From assembly GCA_020152595.1 (NCBI GenBank), contig JAIGNY010003053.1, forward strand, positions 165,001 to 229,000: 64,000 bases of DNA, given 5' to 3'. This DNA comes from Chiridota heheva (Eukaryota; Echinodermata; Holothuroidea; Apodida; Chiridotidae). Below are positions 1 to 11,651 of this stretch, piece after piece. The position numbers and the translations under genes are program-made. The notes beneath the pieces are model-generated. The model saw only the letters and a program-made list of their open reading frames with translations. It was not told the origin of the DNA and did not search any database. Position 1 is the first letter of the stretch, and each line of letters starts with the position of its first letter.

Positions 1-302
1 TGTGTGTGTTGAAAAGTGACTTCACATTGTACATTGTGATGTCATAAAGGTTTATCTAAGACAATTCTTATATATTTCTGTGAAAATTAATAACCTCTTT
101 CTATTTGACTTTACTGAAAACATATTTTTGTTTATTTATTTAGATGGGGTATAACATACACTTTATAAGCTATGCCCATGTTTTCATGAACCTTACACTC
201 TAAGTAATAGAAACATTTTTTACAGAAATAAATAAGAATTGTGTTGGATCTGCCTTTATGACATCACAGTTTTACACTGCGAGGTCACTTTTTAACACAC
301 GT
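1..302. mobile_element. Foldback MITE-like element with ~100-bp terminal inverted repeats
   Basis: The first ~105 bases and the bases from about 200 to 302 are inverted copies of each other. The left arm has GAAAAGTGACTTCACA, TGTGATGTCATAAAGG and ACAATTCTTAT. The right arm, read in reverse complement, has AAAAAGTGACCTCGCA, TGTGATGTCATAAAGG and ACAATTCTTAT in the same order. The centre (~105-200) is AT-rich and noncoding. This is the structure of a non-autonomous DNA transposon. The left end may continue outside the window, so no target duplication can be assigned. Superfamily is unknown. Confidence 0.65.
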
Positions 303-1663
303 GTGCAATCTTGAAGTGCAATAACTCCAAAAAATGGAAAAAGATATGAACATGGTTTTTACACCAAATTGTTTCTTTGTTAATAGTCCTCTATCATATA
401 TATGAAAATGAAAATCTACCTTAATATTCCTTCAAATGTGGTGATTGTTTTATCTTACATCCCTTGGAGAAACCTACCTGAAAGAGTTGTGACTCATATG
501 ACTGAGGCCTTGTTCACACTTATCTCAGAATCATGATCTGGCCCGGATGATAACCTAGCTGGCTCGATGATTTAAAAAAAAAAAAAAAAAGGGTCATGTA
601 TTTTTATGTGAGTGCAAGATCGCAATAATACCCACTGCAGGCAATCTAATCGCATGAGTGACACAGAAGTGGAACGTCAAGTCCTTGAAATCTCCCCTAA
701 ATGTAACGGAGCAGGCTAACTGTTCTCGCAAAATAAACAAATATTATAGGATATTGAGTAACTAATGTGATTGCAGGACACTGGTCTGCATTCACACACA
801 TTTTTTGAGAATCTCACCAGCGGATCTGATCGTCTGCTTTGGATCATGATCCTACCCTTGGCTTAGATCATGATCCTACCCTTAGATCAAGTGAGTGCGA
901 CCAGATTCAGTGAGTGAGTGTTGTCCCAGGAACAAGTTTGACAGATTATATTTATGATCCCTGTAGTGGGATTGATGGCAGGTCAAGTAAGAACACCTCC
1001 AAGTGATGAAGGCATTAACAGAATTATTGATTCATATGCAATGAAGACCCTGTTTGTCAAGAGGGATAATGTTATGTTATAGGAGTATAAAGTGTACATT
1101 GACTTTGTAAGTGGTTTCATCATCTGTCAAAGTATATTACCCTGGCACTTCCAAATTCACGCAGAGTCAATGTTTAGTGAACTTACAGTAGTGTTTTAGT
1201 TGGGGTTTTATTGTATTCATTTTATTCTCTTGCTAGATGATTGAAAATGTTATTAATATCGATACGAAGTGTAAAACGTGAGGAAGGGAGGGGGAGGTTG
1301 GGGGAGGTGGGGGAAGGTGGCTAAAAACAAATGTTACTTACAAAATGTTCCTATCACTCCCCCAACATATTTTAAGAAAATATCTCCGACTACATATCCT
1401 CCCTGTCCCCCAAGGTGTCACCCCTGTTGCAGATATAGTTTCCATATGCTTTTTTTCATTGTGGCACATTGTGACTGACTGTCGCAGTGTCATTAAACCT
1501 CACAAAAGTCAAAACTTATGCAGCCCTAATAAAAAGCTTAGGCTTTTACTGTACAGTAGCAGTTTACTGTGCATAAAGATACATGTAAATGAAGGATTTA
1601 CCAACCCTATCATACACTTTCCAGTGAATACTGTATCATTTGTGTTACTTTGCTCATCAACAG
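303..1663 (+). other. Intron sequence upstream of the first visible exon
   Basis: No coding exon is recognised here. Contents are an A-run near 571-588, a short direct duplication around GATCATGATCCTACCC (about 842-881), and a G-rich patch at 1279-1320. A stretch beginning near 507 (CCTTGTTCACACTT) and ending near 910 could be another decayed element, but its arms match too weakly to call. The open frame running into the exon from 1345 is intronic read-through; the acceptor is at 1662-1663. Confidence 0.5.
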
Positions 1664-1786
1664 AATATGAGGCAAAGCCAGTAATAACACCTGAGAGACT
1701 GAGGGCGCTCAGCATACTTACATACTCTGAAAATGATGACCTTCAGAGGTCGGCAGCTCTTTGCTTGGCTGAAATAAGTGAAAGAC
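1664..1786 (+). CDS. VAC8: VAC8-like armadillo protein, internal exon A (first ARM repeat)
   Basis: Coding exon of 123 nt. The acceptor is CTCATCAACAG ending at 1663 and the donor is GTAAGT at 1787. Both junctions are phase 1: the exon begins with two bases of a split codon and ends with one. It encodes ERLRALSILTYSENDDLQRS, then AALCLAEISER, which is the H2-H3 part of an armadillo repeat. In yeast Vac8 the first repeat has the same spacing and an LQRSAAL core. Vac8 is a myristoylated and palmitoylated vacuole-membrane scaffold that binds Vac17, Nvj1 and Atg13 for vacuole inheritance, nucleus-vacuole junctions and autophagy; the role of the animal protein is inferred only. The N-terminal lipidated segment must lie on exons left of the window. 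No start codon is claimed here. Confidence 0.88.
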
Positions 1787-1902
1787 GTAAGTACGATCTC
1801 ATAACGTGTTCTTATTCCAGTATACATAATTGATAGATCTGGGTGTAGTATGTGTGATCAATGGGTTTTACTTAATTATTGTTAAAATGATAATGATCTG
1901 AA

Positions 1903-2003
1903 CCCTTACTCTACCACACTAAGATATTATCACTGTTTTGGGTGCCCCATCTTTGGCCCTGCCTCCCAGGCGCATTTTTAAAAAGGTGCTGGTAGAGTAA
2001 GGG
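1903..2003. mobile_element. TTAA-type (piggyBac-like) MITE, copy 1 of a three-unit cluster
   Basis: A 101-bp unit beginning CCCTTACTCTACCA and ending TGGTAGAGTAAGGG, so the 14-bp ends are perfect inverted repeats. The left TTAA has decayed to TGAA and the right to TTTA. The body is GC-rich (GGCCCTGCCTCCCAGGCG) and noncoding. It lies in intron 1, 117 bp downstream of exon A. The TTAA target and CCC terminus are what piggyBac-superfamily elements show; no transposase is present. Confidence 0.8.
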
Positions 2004-2134
2004 TTTATCAACCCGCGACAAGTATACCAACTCAAAAATATATGCAGCATGGTCTGGGTGGGCGGCCCTCTGGGTCACTGAAGCGGAATGAGCCCGTTTT
2101 TGCTGCTCGGAAGACAGGATTAGCCTGTGTTTAA
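2004..2134. repeat. Conserved spacer of the composite MITE
   Basis: This stretch links the first and second MITE units. It is homologous to the spacers at 36110-36246 and, inverted, at 29444-29588. Shared words include CAACCCGCGACA and CGGAAGACAG-like segments. The conserved spacer indicates that unit-spacer-unit is an ancestral composite rather than independent insertions. Confidence 0.65.
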
Positions 2135-2235
2135 TCCTTACTCTACCATGTGGTGATATTATTGCCGTTTTGGGTGCCCAGTCTTTGGCCCCGCCTCCCA
2201 GGCGCATTTTCAAAAAGGTCCTGGTAGAGTAAGGG
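2135..2235. mobile_element. TTAA-type MITE, copy 2 of the cluster
   Basis: A 101-bp unit starting TCCTTACTCTACCA and ending TGGTAGAGTAAGGG, preceded by TTAA at 2131-2134 and followed by TTAA at 2236-2239. The right TTAA is shared with the next unit. The same GC-rich core as copy 1 is present (TTTTGGGTGCCC, GCCTCCCAGGCG). Confidence 0.8.
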
Positions 2236-2239
2236 TTAA

Positions 2240-2339
2240 CCCTACTCCACCACGCGGCGATGTTATCGCCGTTTTGGGTGCCCCGTCTTTGGCCCCGCCT
2301 CCCGAGCGCATTTTCAAAAAAGTGCTGGTAGAGTAAGGG
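2240..2339. mobile_element. TTAA-type MITE, copy 3, tandem to copy 2
   Basis: A 100-bp unit from CCCTACTCCACCA to TGGTAGAGTAAGGG with TTAA on both sides (2236-2239 and 2340-2343). It directly follows copy 2 with a single TTAA between them. The core has a GCGGCGATGTTATCGCCG palindrome. Compared with other copies it carries small deletions or substitutions in the left end only. Confidence 0.8.
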
Positions 2340-2727
2340 TTAAGCCACCAGATATTGGGATGTTTTGCTGATTATAGGGTAATCAACATGGCCAAATACG
2401 TTTAGAGTAAAATCCATGTCGAACTACATCATCGTTGTTAGTCTATTGTTGGTGTTATATTCAGAAGCTACATGGGTGGTGTATGTAATTACATGAAGAT
2501 GGAAAGTGAAAACCTCCAAGTCACCTAATTAAGATGATGTTATCGAATGAGTAAATATATGTTTATTAAGTTGATACTTGTATGAAGAACTGATTTTCTT
2601 TCAATTAAGATCAGTAACAAAGCCTATAAATGTTTCAGGGAAATTTGTTTACGCCTAACTCTGAAACAGACGAAGGCTCTTAAATTAAAGAACATGTTTA
2701 TAGGTATATAACGTTTTCAATGTAATA

Positions 2728-3052
2728 AGCTTCCCCTGCTCTAATAATATGTGCCCCCCCCCCACCCCCTCAACATTTTTTGACTGATAACATATCCCAA
2801 CATCAATAAATGATGACTAAATCTGTTTTTAAGTTCCATACCCATTTTTGTATGCTGTACGCTATCCCGAATCCCTGTTAATACGGTGAGAAGAAATTCA
2901 TGGTAATTACTTGGAATAGGGCTATTTTTCCCCTTTGTTTCACCGAATTGGCACTGTACGCGACTCCTGAGCATGGGTGCTTATTAAGAAAAAACTTTGC
3001 CCCTAAAAAGTGGTATAATTCTATTTTTGTAAGCGCCCAGCTTATTATGTCC
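2728..3052. repeat. Dispersed repeat, copy 1 (related to 50046-50320)
   Basis: Shared landmarks with the second copy are CTGCTCT, a C-run, TTTTGACTGATAACATA, and at the far end CCTAAAAAGTGGT followed by a CTATTTTTGTAAGC-type segment. Both copies lie directly upstream of VAC8-like exons (58 and 80 bp before the acceptors). The family is not recognised; it is probably an old non-autonomous element. Confidence 0.55.
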
Positions 3053-3109
3053 GATACAGTATATGATGGGTGTGATTATTGATTTTTTTATATGTCTTTT
3101 ATCATGTAG

Positions 3110-3229
3110 TATTGCAACCTTTGTCCCCCGAGATGATGGAGCCAGTCCTAACTTTGTTGGAGTCTCAAGACATTGAAACACAGAAAGCAGCATCGTTAGC
3201 CCTCAGCAATTTTGCACTGTATGGAGCAG
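3110..3229 (+). CDS. VAC8: VAC8-like armadillo protein, internal exon B
   Basis: Coding exon of 120 nt. The acceptor is TTATCATGTAG ending at 3109 and the donor is GTATAG at 3230. Phase 1 at both ends matches exon A exactly. It encodes PEMMEPVLTLLESQDIETQK, then AASLALSNFALYGAG, a complete armadillo H2-H3 pair with the usual LL-S-D-Q-AA-AL-N spacing; yeast Vac8 has EVLEPILILLQSQD at this place. Intron 1 before it is 1,323 nt and intron 2 after it is 15,946 nt. The exon lies shortly after a dispersed repeat; the polypyrimidine tract is T-rich. Confidence 0.9.
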
Positions 3230-5338
3230 GTATAGTCCAATTTCTGATGTTTACACATATTTCCTGTACTACCAAGAAGGGATGGGGAATTTTCCCTAGG
3301 GTCCTATGGGAATAATTGTTTAAATTAAGAAAAAGGAATGTGCGTTTAATTAGAGGGCCCCCCCCCCCTCCTAAAAATTGGCAAAAAAAATTTGCTTGTC
3401 AATGAGATGAACAATGAACTGTAAAATTGGAACAGAAATAGGTGATGGCCCCTTTTTTTTGCCCTTCAGAATTTTCTGATATTGGGGCCCGGATTTTCAG
3501 TTTTTCCCCATTACCCCACGTTCCTCTTGGTGACCCTGCGTACTTCAGACTTTTCTAATGATGCCATTCATTTTTAAGCTAACAATGAGTTGTTGAGACT
3601 TAATTCCATGTCACACTTGAGATATCAATAGTTGTAATTTTGTAATTGGAACAGCTACAACTGGAACAGTTAGTGGAATGAAACTAAGCTTGTCTTTATG
3701 CCCTCATTATTATTATTATTGTTATTGTTACTGTTATTGTTATTGTTGTTATTGTTATTATTATTATTTCTCCTTTCCCTCCCAGGCGTGGTTTGACAGG
3801 GGTTGAAATTCCTGCTGTTCCGCTGAGAACAGTGAATTTTCATATACCATTGTGGAACTGTTTTTTTTTTTCAAACATAAAACATCAACATCCTGCAATG
3901 TATTGTTTTCTGCTTATAAAATGTGTTCTAAGAGTAAAATCCCTCGTAACAAATATGTTTTAAAGTATGAAAAACCTTTCTTTTTCAGCAATTACAAGCG
4001 CAATCGATCAAATTTACAATAACATAACATAACCTTAGGTTTTAATTGTTTTACATTTTCTACATTTTACATTTGTCAAAACCAATTTTACATTTGGTTC
4101 ATTTTGACCACAAAATACACTGAAAATTCTTTAATCGTGGCAATCAGTACATTTACATGTAAAAATTACCTGATGAGTCACAAATTTTGCAAGAAAGACA
4201 AAATATTGCAAAATAAACGAACAAAAAAACAGGTTTCAGCAGAGTTGAAATTCTGCAGCTTCGCAAAGATGGCCAGCAGCCATTTTGAGAGGACTGACTG
4301 ACCGATAAACTGTATTTTCGGGGTGGTTGTGTAGTTTTGAAATTGATAACGGCAAGGCCGAGGTATCACAGTATCCAAGATTTTCACTAAAAGCCCGAGC
4401 TGGTACGGCAAAACAGTTACACGATGTTAAGATTAAATGACATTGAAGGGAACTTTTCTGATCTATTTTAACCAAATTTCCATGCACATTTTCCATAAAA
4501 TTGATGATTTATGCTGTAGAAATGCACTTTTTACGATTTTGGAAAGCAAAATTCCAGCGTCTATGTGGGCCATCGCAAGTTGAAGCGAATTTGGTTTGAC
4601 TTAGCATCATAAATTGGAGCCATTTTGGTGTACTTCCGAAAATCACGGTACTTAGCGCTTGTAAACGATACACGCTCACTTTTTTGGCATGTACACATGT
4701 TTACTAAAATCCCTAAACGTTCACAGCTCTAAAAGTATGTCAGCACAACTCCCACTTGGATAGCTTTTCTGCTACTTGGTTTAGAATTTCGACATGTCCG
4801 CAGCAGCCTTCTGACTTATTTATTTCTTGTTTCTCTTACAGGTAAATTATGACAAAAAAGGTGTATATTAAGTTTAATTTAAAGTAAGAAGTTTGCTTTT
4901 TGATTGAAGAAAATGTTGGAACAGTGAAATTTGATCCAGTACAGTGTTTTTTAAGAAAGCACCGTTCCGTGGAAGATTGGTAAAAAATTTAAAATTTGAC
5001 CCCTGAAGTGGACCCTGTCACTCTTCCTATTTAATGCTGTTTGCATTGGCTATGCAAATGGTTATAACGTTGATAACCGTTTACTTCTGCATCCAGGACT
5101 AACCTTACTTTTTACCATTGACCTATCCTCATATATGGAAGCAACCTATTTTGCAATCAGTTAACTTGCAAATGGCTGTTGATGTCAGTAAGTTTGGGGA
5201 ATCAGTTTTGGGAAGTGCAGTAATCTTTGATTAGGAAAAATCTCCAGAAAGGAGAGTGCATGAATAAATTTAAAAGTTATTTCACTTTTGATATCTCATC
5301 TCCAAATATTCGTATTTATTTTTGAAATATAAAATTTC
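3230..5338 (+). other. Start of intron 2: microsatellite and possible decayed element
   Basis: There is a C-run at 3357-3368 and an ATT/GTT microsatellite at about 3705-3768. A weak inverted relationship exists between about 3790-3860 (AGGGGTTGAAATT, GTTCCGCTGAGAACAG) and 4915-5015 (CACCGTTCCGTGG, TTTGACCCCTGAAG), which may mark an old ~1.2-kb element. No exon is recognised. Confidence 0.4.
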
Positions 5339-7344
5339 ACTTAAGGGAGTCGAGCCAACTCGAGATATACGGGATTCTGCGTTCTTTTTTAAGCCACGCG
5401 TTGGCCAAAGCGTGGACAAAAGAAATCGTTTTACCAGCGGAATCACGCACGGATTAAAACACCCAAATGCGCTCAGGCATAGAGCTCATTAACTTGCATC
5501 CATTGTGTCTGTATACAATGGCCCCTAATCACTGCGAGATCGCGGAGAATCTCGCGGTAATGTTACATGCAAATGACATGATTATATGGTCTGATAGATA
5601 AAAGGTTTTCAGGATAACTGTTAACCGCTACGCAGATTTTTTGTCACGGTTTTGATTGTAACTAGAATAATCCAACTTACTCACCCCTGTCTACACACAT
5701 ACCACATGTACACCGTATACCTGTACTGTACGCTATGAAGTTTCATGTGGGCCGTACGGTCACATAAGTAACACGTGCATTACATATTGCAATTTTCTAG
5801 AATAAAATGTTGCATTGTGTCGTACTTTCTTCTAGTATTACGTCCAGCAATAAAGGTATTAAAACTTATGTTCCTTTAGCTTCAAACTTTTGACCTACTT
5901 ACGGGAACAAATTTGAAATAAATCTGACCATTAATTTTGTGTCTTTAAAAAAAGAAAAGGGAATACACATTTTCAACCTTGGTACTACACAGAAGAACCA
6001 TTTTCTGTTGTCCGAGACGTAATATGGGTCGAAGAAATACATTTGTTTTCCATCGTTTTTTCTACTCTCAGATTTTGTTTAAAAGTAATCACGTAAAGGC
6101 AGATTGAATCCCCACGAATAAAAGCGCAGTGAGCATGCGTTGAAATCATTTTTCGTCCTTGAACTACTTCCAAAAAGCCGCTATGAATCTCTTCTTGGAA
6201 AACCACGCTGTCCGCCATAGCGCACGCCTGTAGAGCGCTGAGGGGATATTCCTTGGACTCATTATCGTAACAAGCATTGTGATTAAAGTAATATCACGGC
6301 ATACACCTGAAATTCTGTCTAAAATCGTCGGTTGGTTTTACTGGTTGGTGTATTTTCCCCAAAACAATTAATTCAAGGCATTAGTTTGAGTGATTAAAAA
6401 TTTATGTAATGCCAATGACATTAGTTATACGGAGATAAAAACTTAAACTGTTTTAATGTTGTCAAAAAAAAAATGGAAATCAAAACAACAAATAAAGATT
6501 AAAACAACGAAAATATTTTCATAATTAGAATTAGCCCTCACATTTTATAAAAAGGTGCCATTGCCCTGTTGCATGTACATTTCTTATGTAATTGTACATA
6601 CTATCAGCTACCACAAATCTCAATAAACTCTCTGTCCCTCACTGGGTGCCCAGATAATTGCTAGCCGACACCCCCTCCAATAAAAAGAAAAACAAGCTTA
6701 CCACCAATGAAGTGTTCCTCCCCTCAAAAAAAATTAGTTAGGCTATAGCTACCGCTCCTGTTCTTCCCTCTTTCGTTCTACCTCCCGCCCCCCTCCCCCT
6801 CCCTCTGCAGTAAATTCTCTGCTACAGCGACTTCTCTGCTACAGCAGGAATCAAATGTGCCTGGTACATTTTGCTGACCACACTGCTTTAATACCCTAAT
6901 TTCGAAAACGTTTTTTTTTTTTTTTATCGTTTTCAGAGCGGCGTTGACATAAATGTATTATTTTATCCTGACTTTCAAGGAATCTTGTTGATAGGTTACA
7001 GGACTCGCCCATTGTCCTTTATAGGCGCGTTTTTTTATTTTGTTTTGTATATATAGTGAAAATCTACGTGTCTATTTAAAATAGATTTAAAAAAGTTGGT
7101 TAAGTTGCGTGGTTGGAGGGGAGGGGGAGGGGTAAGGGGATGGGCATAAAGGGTAATGCTTCAGACATTTCATGGGGTCGAAAAGTTGGTTGCAAAATTC
7201 TAATGGGTGCACTAAATGAGTAATGACCGGTGAAGAAAATCGCTTTTCCGAAAGTTAAGGATTATGATTCGGAAAATTAATATCTTTACCCCGCAAGAAG
7301 TGTATATTTAGGATATAAAAACAAGACCTCCAGTGACGTAGCTA

Positions 7345-7755
7345 GACATTTTCCTTCATTGCAGGAACACTTGTTTCTGTATTACATCCCCACTCCATCC
7401 CACCCGCTCAAGAATTCAACTGTTTGTTAGACATACGAAGCCCATGAAATAAAGTCAACTTTTTGTTGTTTGCCAACTTGGTTTTAGGTGCCCGTCGGCT
7501 GCTCCTCGCCATTTTATACACGTTAGGTGCAATGATAAACATTACCCCCATTCCCCACCTCATTTGTCATTACATGAGCACCTGTTTCTGTATTACATCC
7601 CCACCCCACCCTTTTGAATAGTCAACTGTCTGCTAGACATACGAACCCCATGAAACAAAGTCAACTCTTTTGTTCATTTGTTTTCTGCCAACTTGGTTTA
7701 AGGTGCCCGTCGGCCGCTCCTCAGCAGGCCGCGCCATTTTATCAACAAGTGCAAT
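7345..7755. repeat. Direct duplication of ~210 bp inside the 5.8-kb element
   Basis: Two consecutive copies share CTTGTTTCTGTATTACATCC (second copy CCTGTTTCTGTATTACATCC), TTAGACATACGAA / CTAGACATACGAA, AAAGTCAACT, and AGGTGCCCGTCGGC, in the same order. Copy 1 starts near 7365 and copy 2 near 7577. Noncoding. Confidence 0.75.
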
Positions 7756-7929
7756 GATACACTAGAACAAGAGTGTTTCAACATCATTACACAGCACAAA
7801 TTAAATCTGAGTCAAACATTACTTTTAAGAATGCACAACATTTAAAATCGTGTCCAATGGATGAATAAATACATTCTTAATAAGAATACTATATTCGTGA
7901 CAGGTACTATACACGGTATAACACAAGAA

Positions 7930-8082
7930 GCAACATGGCTATAAATGGGTTTTTATATATGACTGTGTCATTTGTAACGTGCCAAAGGAAAAATGATTAC
8001 TATGAGATGGCTATAAATGGGTTTTTATACATGACTGTCATTTAAAGTTTGCCAAAGAAAAAATAATTATTATGAGATATTA
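7930..8082. repeat. Two-copy ~75-bp tandem duplication
   Basis: GGCTATAAATGGGTTTTTAT followed by a CATGACTGT and GCCAAAG block occurs at about 7938 and again at about 8010, ending each time in TATGAGAT. Noncoding, within the 5.8-kb element. Confidence 0.75.
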
Positions 8083-10013
8083 AAAAGTCATAGTTCTAAT
8101 GGCTTCTAAGATGTTGATCAATAATAAAAAAACAGCCGTAATTTGAACACCCGGGTTAAACACATAAAGTTTCGCGCAACTACTATGACAACTGCAATGT
8201 GTAAGAAAATAATTTTTGTCCAAACTTTTGGCAACTGAAACATTGCATTTGATATTCATGTAATTGATCTCTTGAAACACTCTTCAATATCATTTAGAAG
8301 TAGCACGAGTTGACGAGGCGAAAGACATTTTATTGATTGATGTGAAACCCAATATTTCATTCACATCTTGAAAACGAAAAAATATTGCAATCGTCCAACA
8401 GTTTAGAAGGCGGGACTTGTAAATTCAGCTGTAGCTCTCTATAGATATATAAAATCTGGGTCAGCGCCAAACTTGTCTTCGAGCAGTGATGCGGTAAATT
8501 ATGCTGCATCGTATAAAAATAGTGCACTTTAAAAGGGTTTTGTTCAATAATTTTGTCGTTTTATTCCCCTCCTCCAAACAGCTCTCTAACCTCGTTGGGG
8601 CTGTTATGTAGTAATGAATATTCTAATGTTTGCAATTTACATACAAAACAAGGAATGAATATTTGTTTGCTAGTATATACATAAAGTTAACTACACGCAT
8701 ACCACGTGTACTACGTTAACCTTCCACACCTGGGGGGTGTCGGACAACATAGCGTAAGAATATATTGTATTTCAATCCAGAAAGTTTTAATAAAATTGCG
8801 TGGTTATAAGTGGATTATATGAAATACAATTCATTTGACACATGGGCCATCGATACTAAGGGAGGTGAGATTGGTAGAATTTGCTCTACGTATTCAATGG
8901 AACCTATTTTTTAAAAGAATTGAGTGCTCTCCTTTAATGTTCAGTAGCATTAAGTCTAGCACTCTTCCCTTTTAAAATGAAGCTAGGGTCTTACACAGAT
9001 TTCATGTTTTATCCCGAAATTTGTATCTATTCCAAAACTCTGGTTAAATTAAGTCCTAAAATCTCTCCTCCAATTATTAAGAAAGTCAATAACGTAATAA
9101 GAAACGAAAACATAATTTGTGGTTTTATTCCATAAGCAAATAAAGTGAAACACCAAAGAAAACCGACCAAAAATAATAAAATAAATGAAATTTGGGAATT
9201 TTTTTGTCCGTGTTTTGAAAATACACGCCACTACCATTGTTAAAAAGTATGCATAAAATCAGAATATTCATCAAATTCTATTTCCAGAACTAACAAAACG
9301 ACACAGACGCAACTGAGTCGAGCGAAAGTGTATCCCAAATTTTACACCAGGAATTTGTTATAATTTCTATATGATCGTGTGAAAATATCCTTTACAAGGT
9401 TCCTTAGAAGGTGCCGAATCAAATCACTAAAATAATGTTCCACGCACATACTGCAAAAACAAAACAGCAAACTTTTTAAGTGATCATATAAGTCGTGGGC
9501 GCTCTTAACCGCCTCATTTATACATTTCATGAAATGTATAGCTAGGGCCCAGGGTCTCCGTCCCCTCTCTAATTGGAATGTGTCTTTTGTTTTGATTTTC
9601 CGTGATTGAATCTTTACATAATCTTTCAACAAACCGCGCCCTTGATAATAAGTAGGCCACCACCTGGGCAAGGTCATAAATCACCCAGTCAGAATTGGGT
9701 TTTGGAAATGTATGAAGTGTCAATGAAATATAATATCTTTGAACAAGCGCCATTAAACAATAAATATGTGGGTACGGGCAGTTCCCACGGAAACTGGGTT
9801 TTGTCAAAAAATTTCATTTTATGTTCGGAGATAACAGAAAGCTGTGGGTGCAAAGTTTGTAGGAATGCTAGTGAATGAGAAAGTTGCTGATCTGAATTTA
9901 TTTCATTCAACCTTTCTATGGTGCATACCACTTTGCCGTATTCATAATTTTTATTTTTTATCAACAATTTTTGTTACCAAATGAAACAAAGACTTGAGAG
10001 AGCTTTTTTTACA

Positions 10014-10159
10014 AGGATCTACCTTTTAATAGTGTAGAAGTATTCTATTTACATGCCGGAACACTAGGAATTTTATTAAGTTTAAAAAGAATCTACCTTT
10101 TAATAGTGTAGGGGTATTTTATGTACATGCCGACAGTAGGAATTTTGTTAAGTTTGGAC
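10014..10159. repeat. Two-copy ~75-bp tandem duplication
   Basis: ATCTACCTTTTAATAGTGTA, then ACATGCCG, then TAGGAATTTT and AAGTTT, occurs twice in a row (about 10018 and 10091). Noncoding, near the right arm of the 5.8-kb element. Confidence 0.75.
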
Positions 10160-11651
10160 CATTATCTGTGAGCAATTTCGCGATCGATATTACTGATATT
10201 TATCATTATTTTTATTGGATTAAATTCGAATAAAGTCGGCAAAATTGAGTGTTGATTATTTCTTTTTCAGTCACTGCTTTATTCTGTTGAGTAAAATTTC
10301 AGTGCACAAATAAGTATAGGCTTGAAATAAACCAAAAGTTTAAAATTCCCGATTTTGACTAAAACATTGAAGTCATCAATCCATGAAAAATTGAACACAA
10401 AGTCTAACAAGAAAAAGATACACAAAAATGAAAATGTAAAACATTATTTGGTCATGATTTCTTGATTCTTGAAATGTTGTGAAAGATAAGAAAGAAAAAG
10501 ACTTAAAATTCTAAGTTGTTAAAAGATTTTTTGAAATTGTTTTTCTTTTTTTTTGATGAAAGATCAATATCATTATCACTGCAAAATTAAAGCCGAGAGA
10601 CATATTTAGGGACTCATTAATTTTCAGTTTTTCCCTAGTTTAAAAACTGATACATTTGGGCTCGACGCAACTATTTTAACTGATACGGTACTGTTAACAG
10701 GAGTTTGTCACTTGAATCACGATATTATTTGTAACTTGTTTTGAACATGTTATTTTTCGCGGAACACATCACGAGCAATAATAGTTTTTTTTTTTTTAAT
10801 CCGAGTACTTGACCTTCACAATCCCATTACGTTTCCGAAATAAGATTAATGTAACGGTATATCATTCTTTGTTCAGTTGGAGCATGGAGCTATTACTAGC
10901 TTCATGGTTGGAGGTACTTTCCAACAGGATTACCAGCGATATCCCGCGCGATATCGCGAGGTATTGTTCCTATTGTTATGCAGGAAAGTGTGTTGGTACA
11001 ATGGCTCCACTGAACCATGTGTTATGGGTGTGTTTAATCCGTCATGAATAGAAAAAAATCCCGCAGTTTTGCGAGATTCGGCGGCATGCCGCATATCGCA
11101 AGTTGGCTCGCCTCCCTAAGTTAGAACACTTTGGGGTTTTTCTGCTTAAGTATCTGTTATTTTAGTTTCATCTGTATTTAGTAAACTCTTTTATGATCAA
11201 CATTAGATTATAAATGGTAGTGGTGGTGGGGGTAAACTCTCAGTTGAAATGTTCCGCGAGAAATAAATTGGATTTGAGTACTATTGTAAATCAATTTGTA
11301 TTTGTGGGTCAGTGTTTATATTGTATTGTGGCATGTTGTGATCAAGACATAAACTTTGGCCAAAAGCAACAAAATAACAACTTGTTTTATGTTCACGTAC
11401 AGAAGGGAATGGCCTGACAGCTTAGGATGTTTCTAAATGTTGCTGTTGTTTATACGGTGCCTGTTAAGCAAACTTGTGATGTGTATGTACATCAAAATAA
11501 GTGTATCCAAGAAAACCATGATTGGTACATAATGCAGAAAATATTTGTGCAATGAGCAGGAGGAATATCAACTTATGCAACCTTGCACAGCACCCATGTT
11601 TATCAGGGGTACAGAAATGGTTTTGTTAGCTTCTAGATGCACTCAATGTGT

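Larger units (their letters stand above)
5339..11121. mobile_element. Candidate 5.8-kb DNA transposon with long diverged terminal inverted repeats
   Basis: The left end reads ACTTAAGGGAGTCGAGCCAA then CTCGAGATATACGG. The right end in reverse complement reads ACTTAGGGAGGCGAGCCAAC then TTGCGATATGCGG. Further inward both arms carry CGGATTAAA-ACACCCA and a GAGATCGCGG / GATATCGCGC-type block before GGTAAT. That gives roughly 150-200 bp of diverged inverted repeat around a 5.8-kb interior. No transposase domain is recognised. The interior holds only short frames (e.g. minus-strand 5985-6218 and 9342-9677) and several local duplications. Target duplications are not clear. It could be a decayed autonomous element or a large non-autonomous one. 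Confidence 0.5.

Noticed and set aside
1345..1663. Possible N-terminus of the VAC8-like protein before exon A
   Set aside because: The sequence is intron-like with no lipidation motif, and there is a proper acceptor at 1662-1663. Vac8 needs an N-terminal segment before the first repeat, which is not seen here.
9342..9967. Overlapping minus-strand frames of 111, 97 and 92 codons as transposase remnants
   Set aside because: No motif of any transposase or polymerase is recognisable, and a + strand frame overlaps them. Left uncalled.
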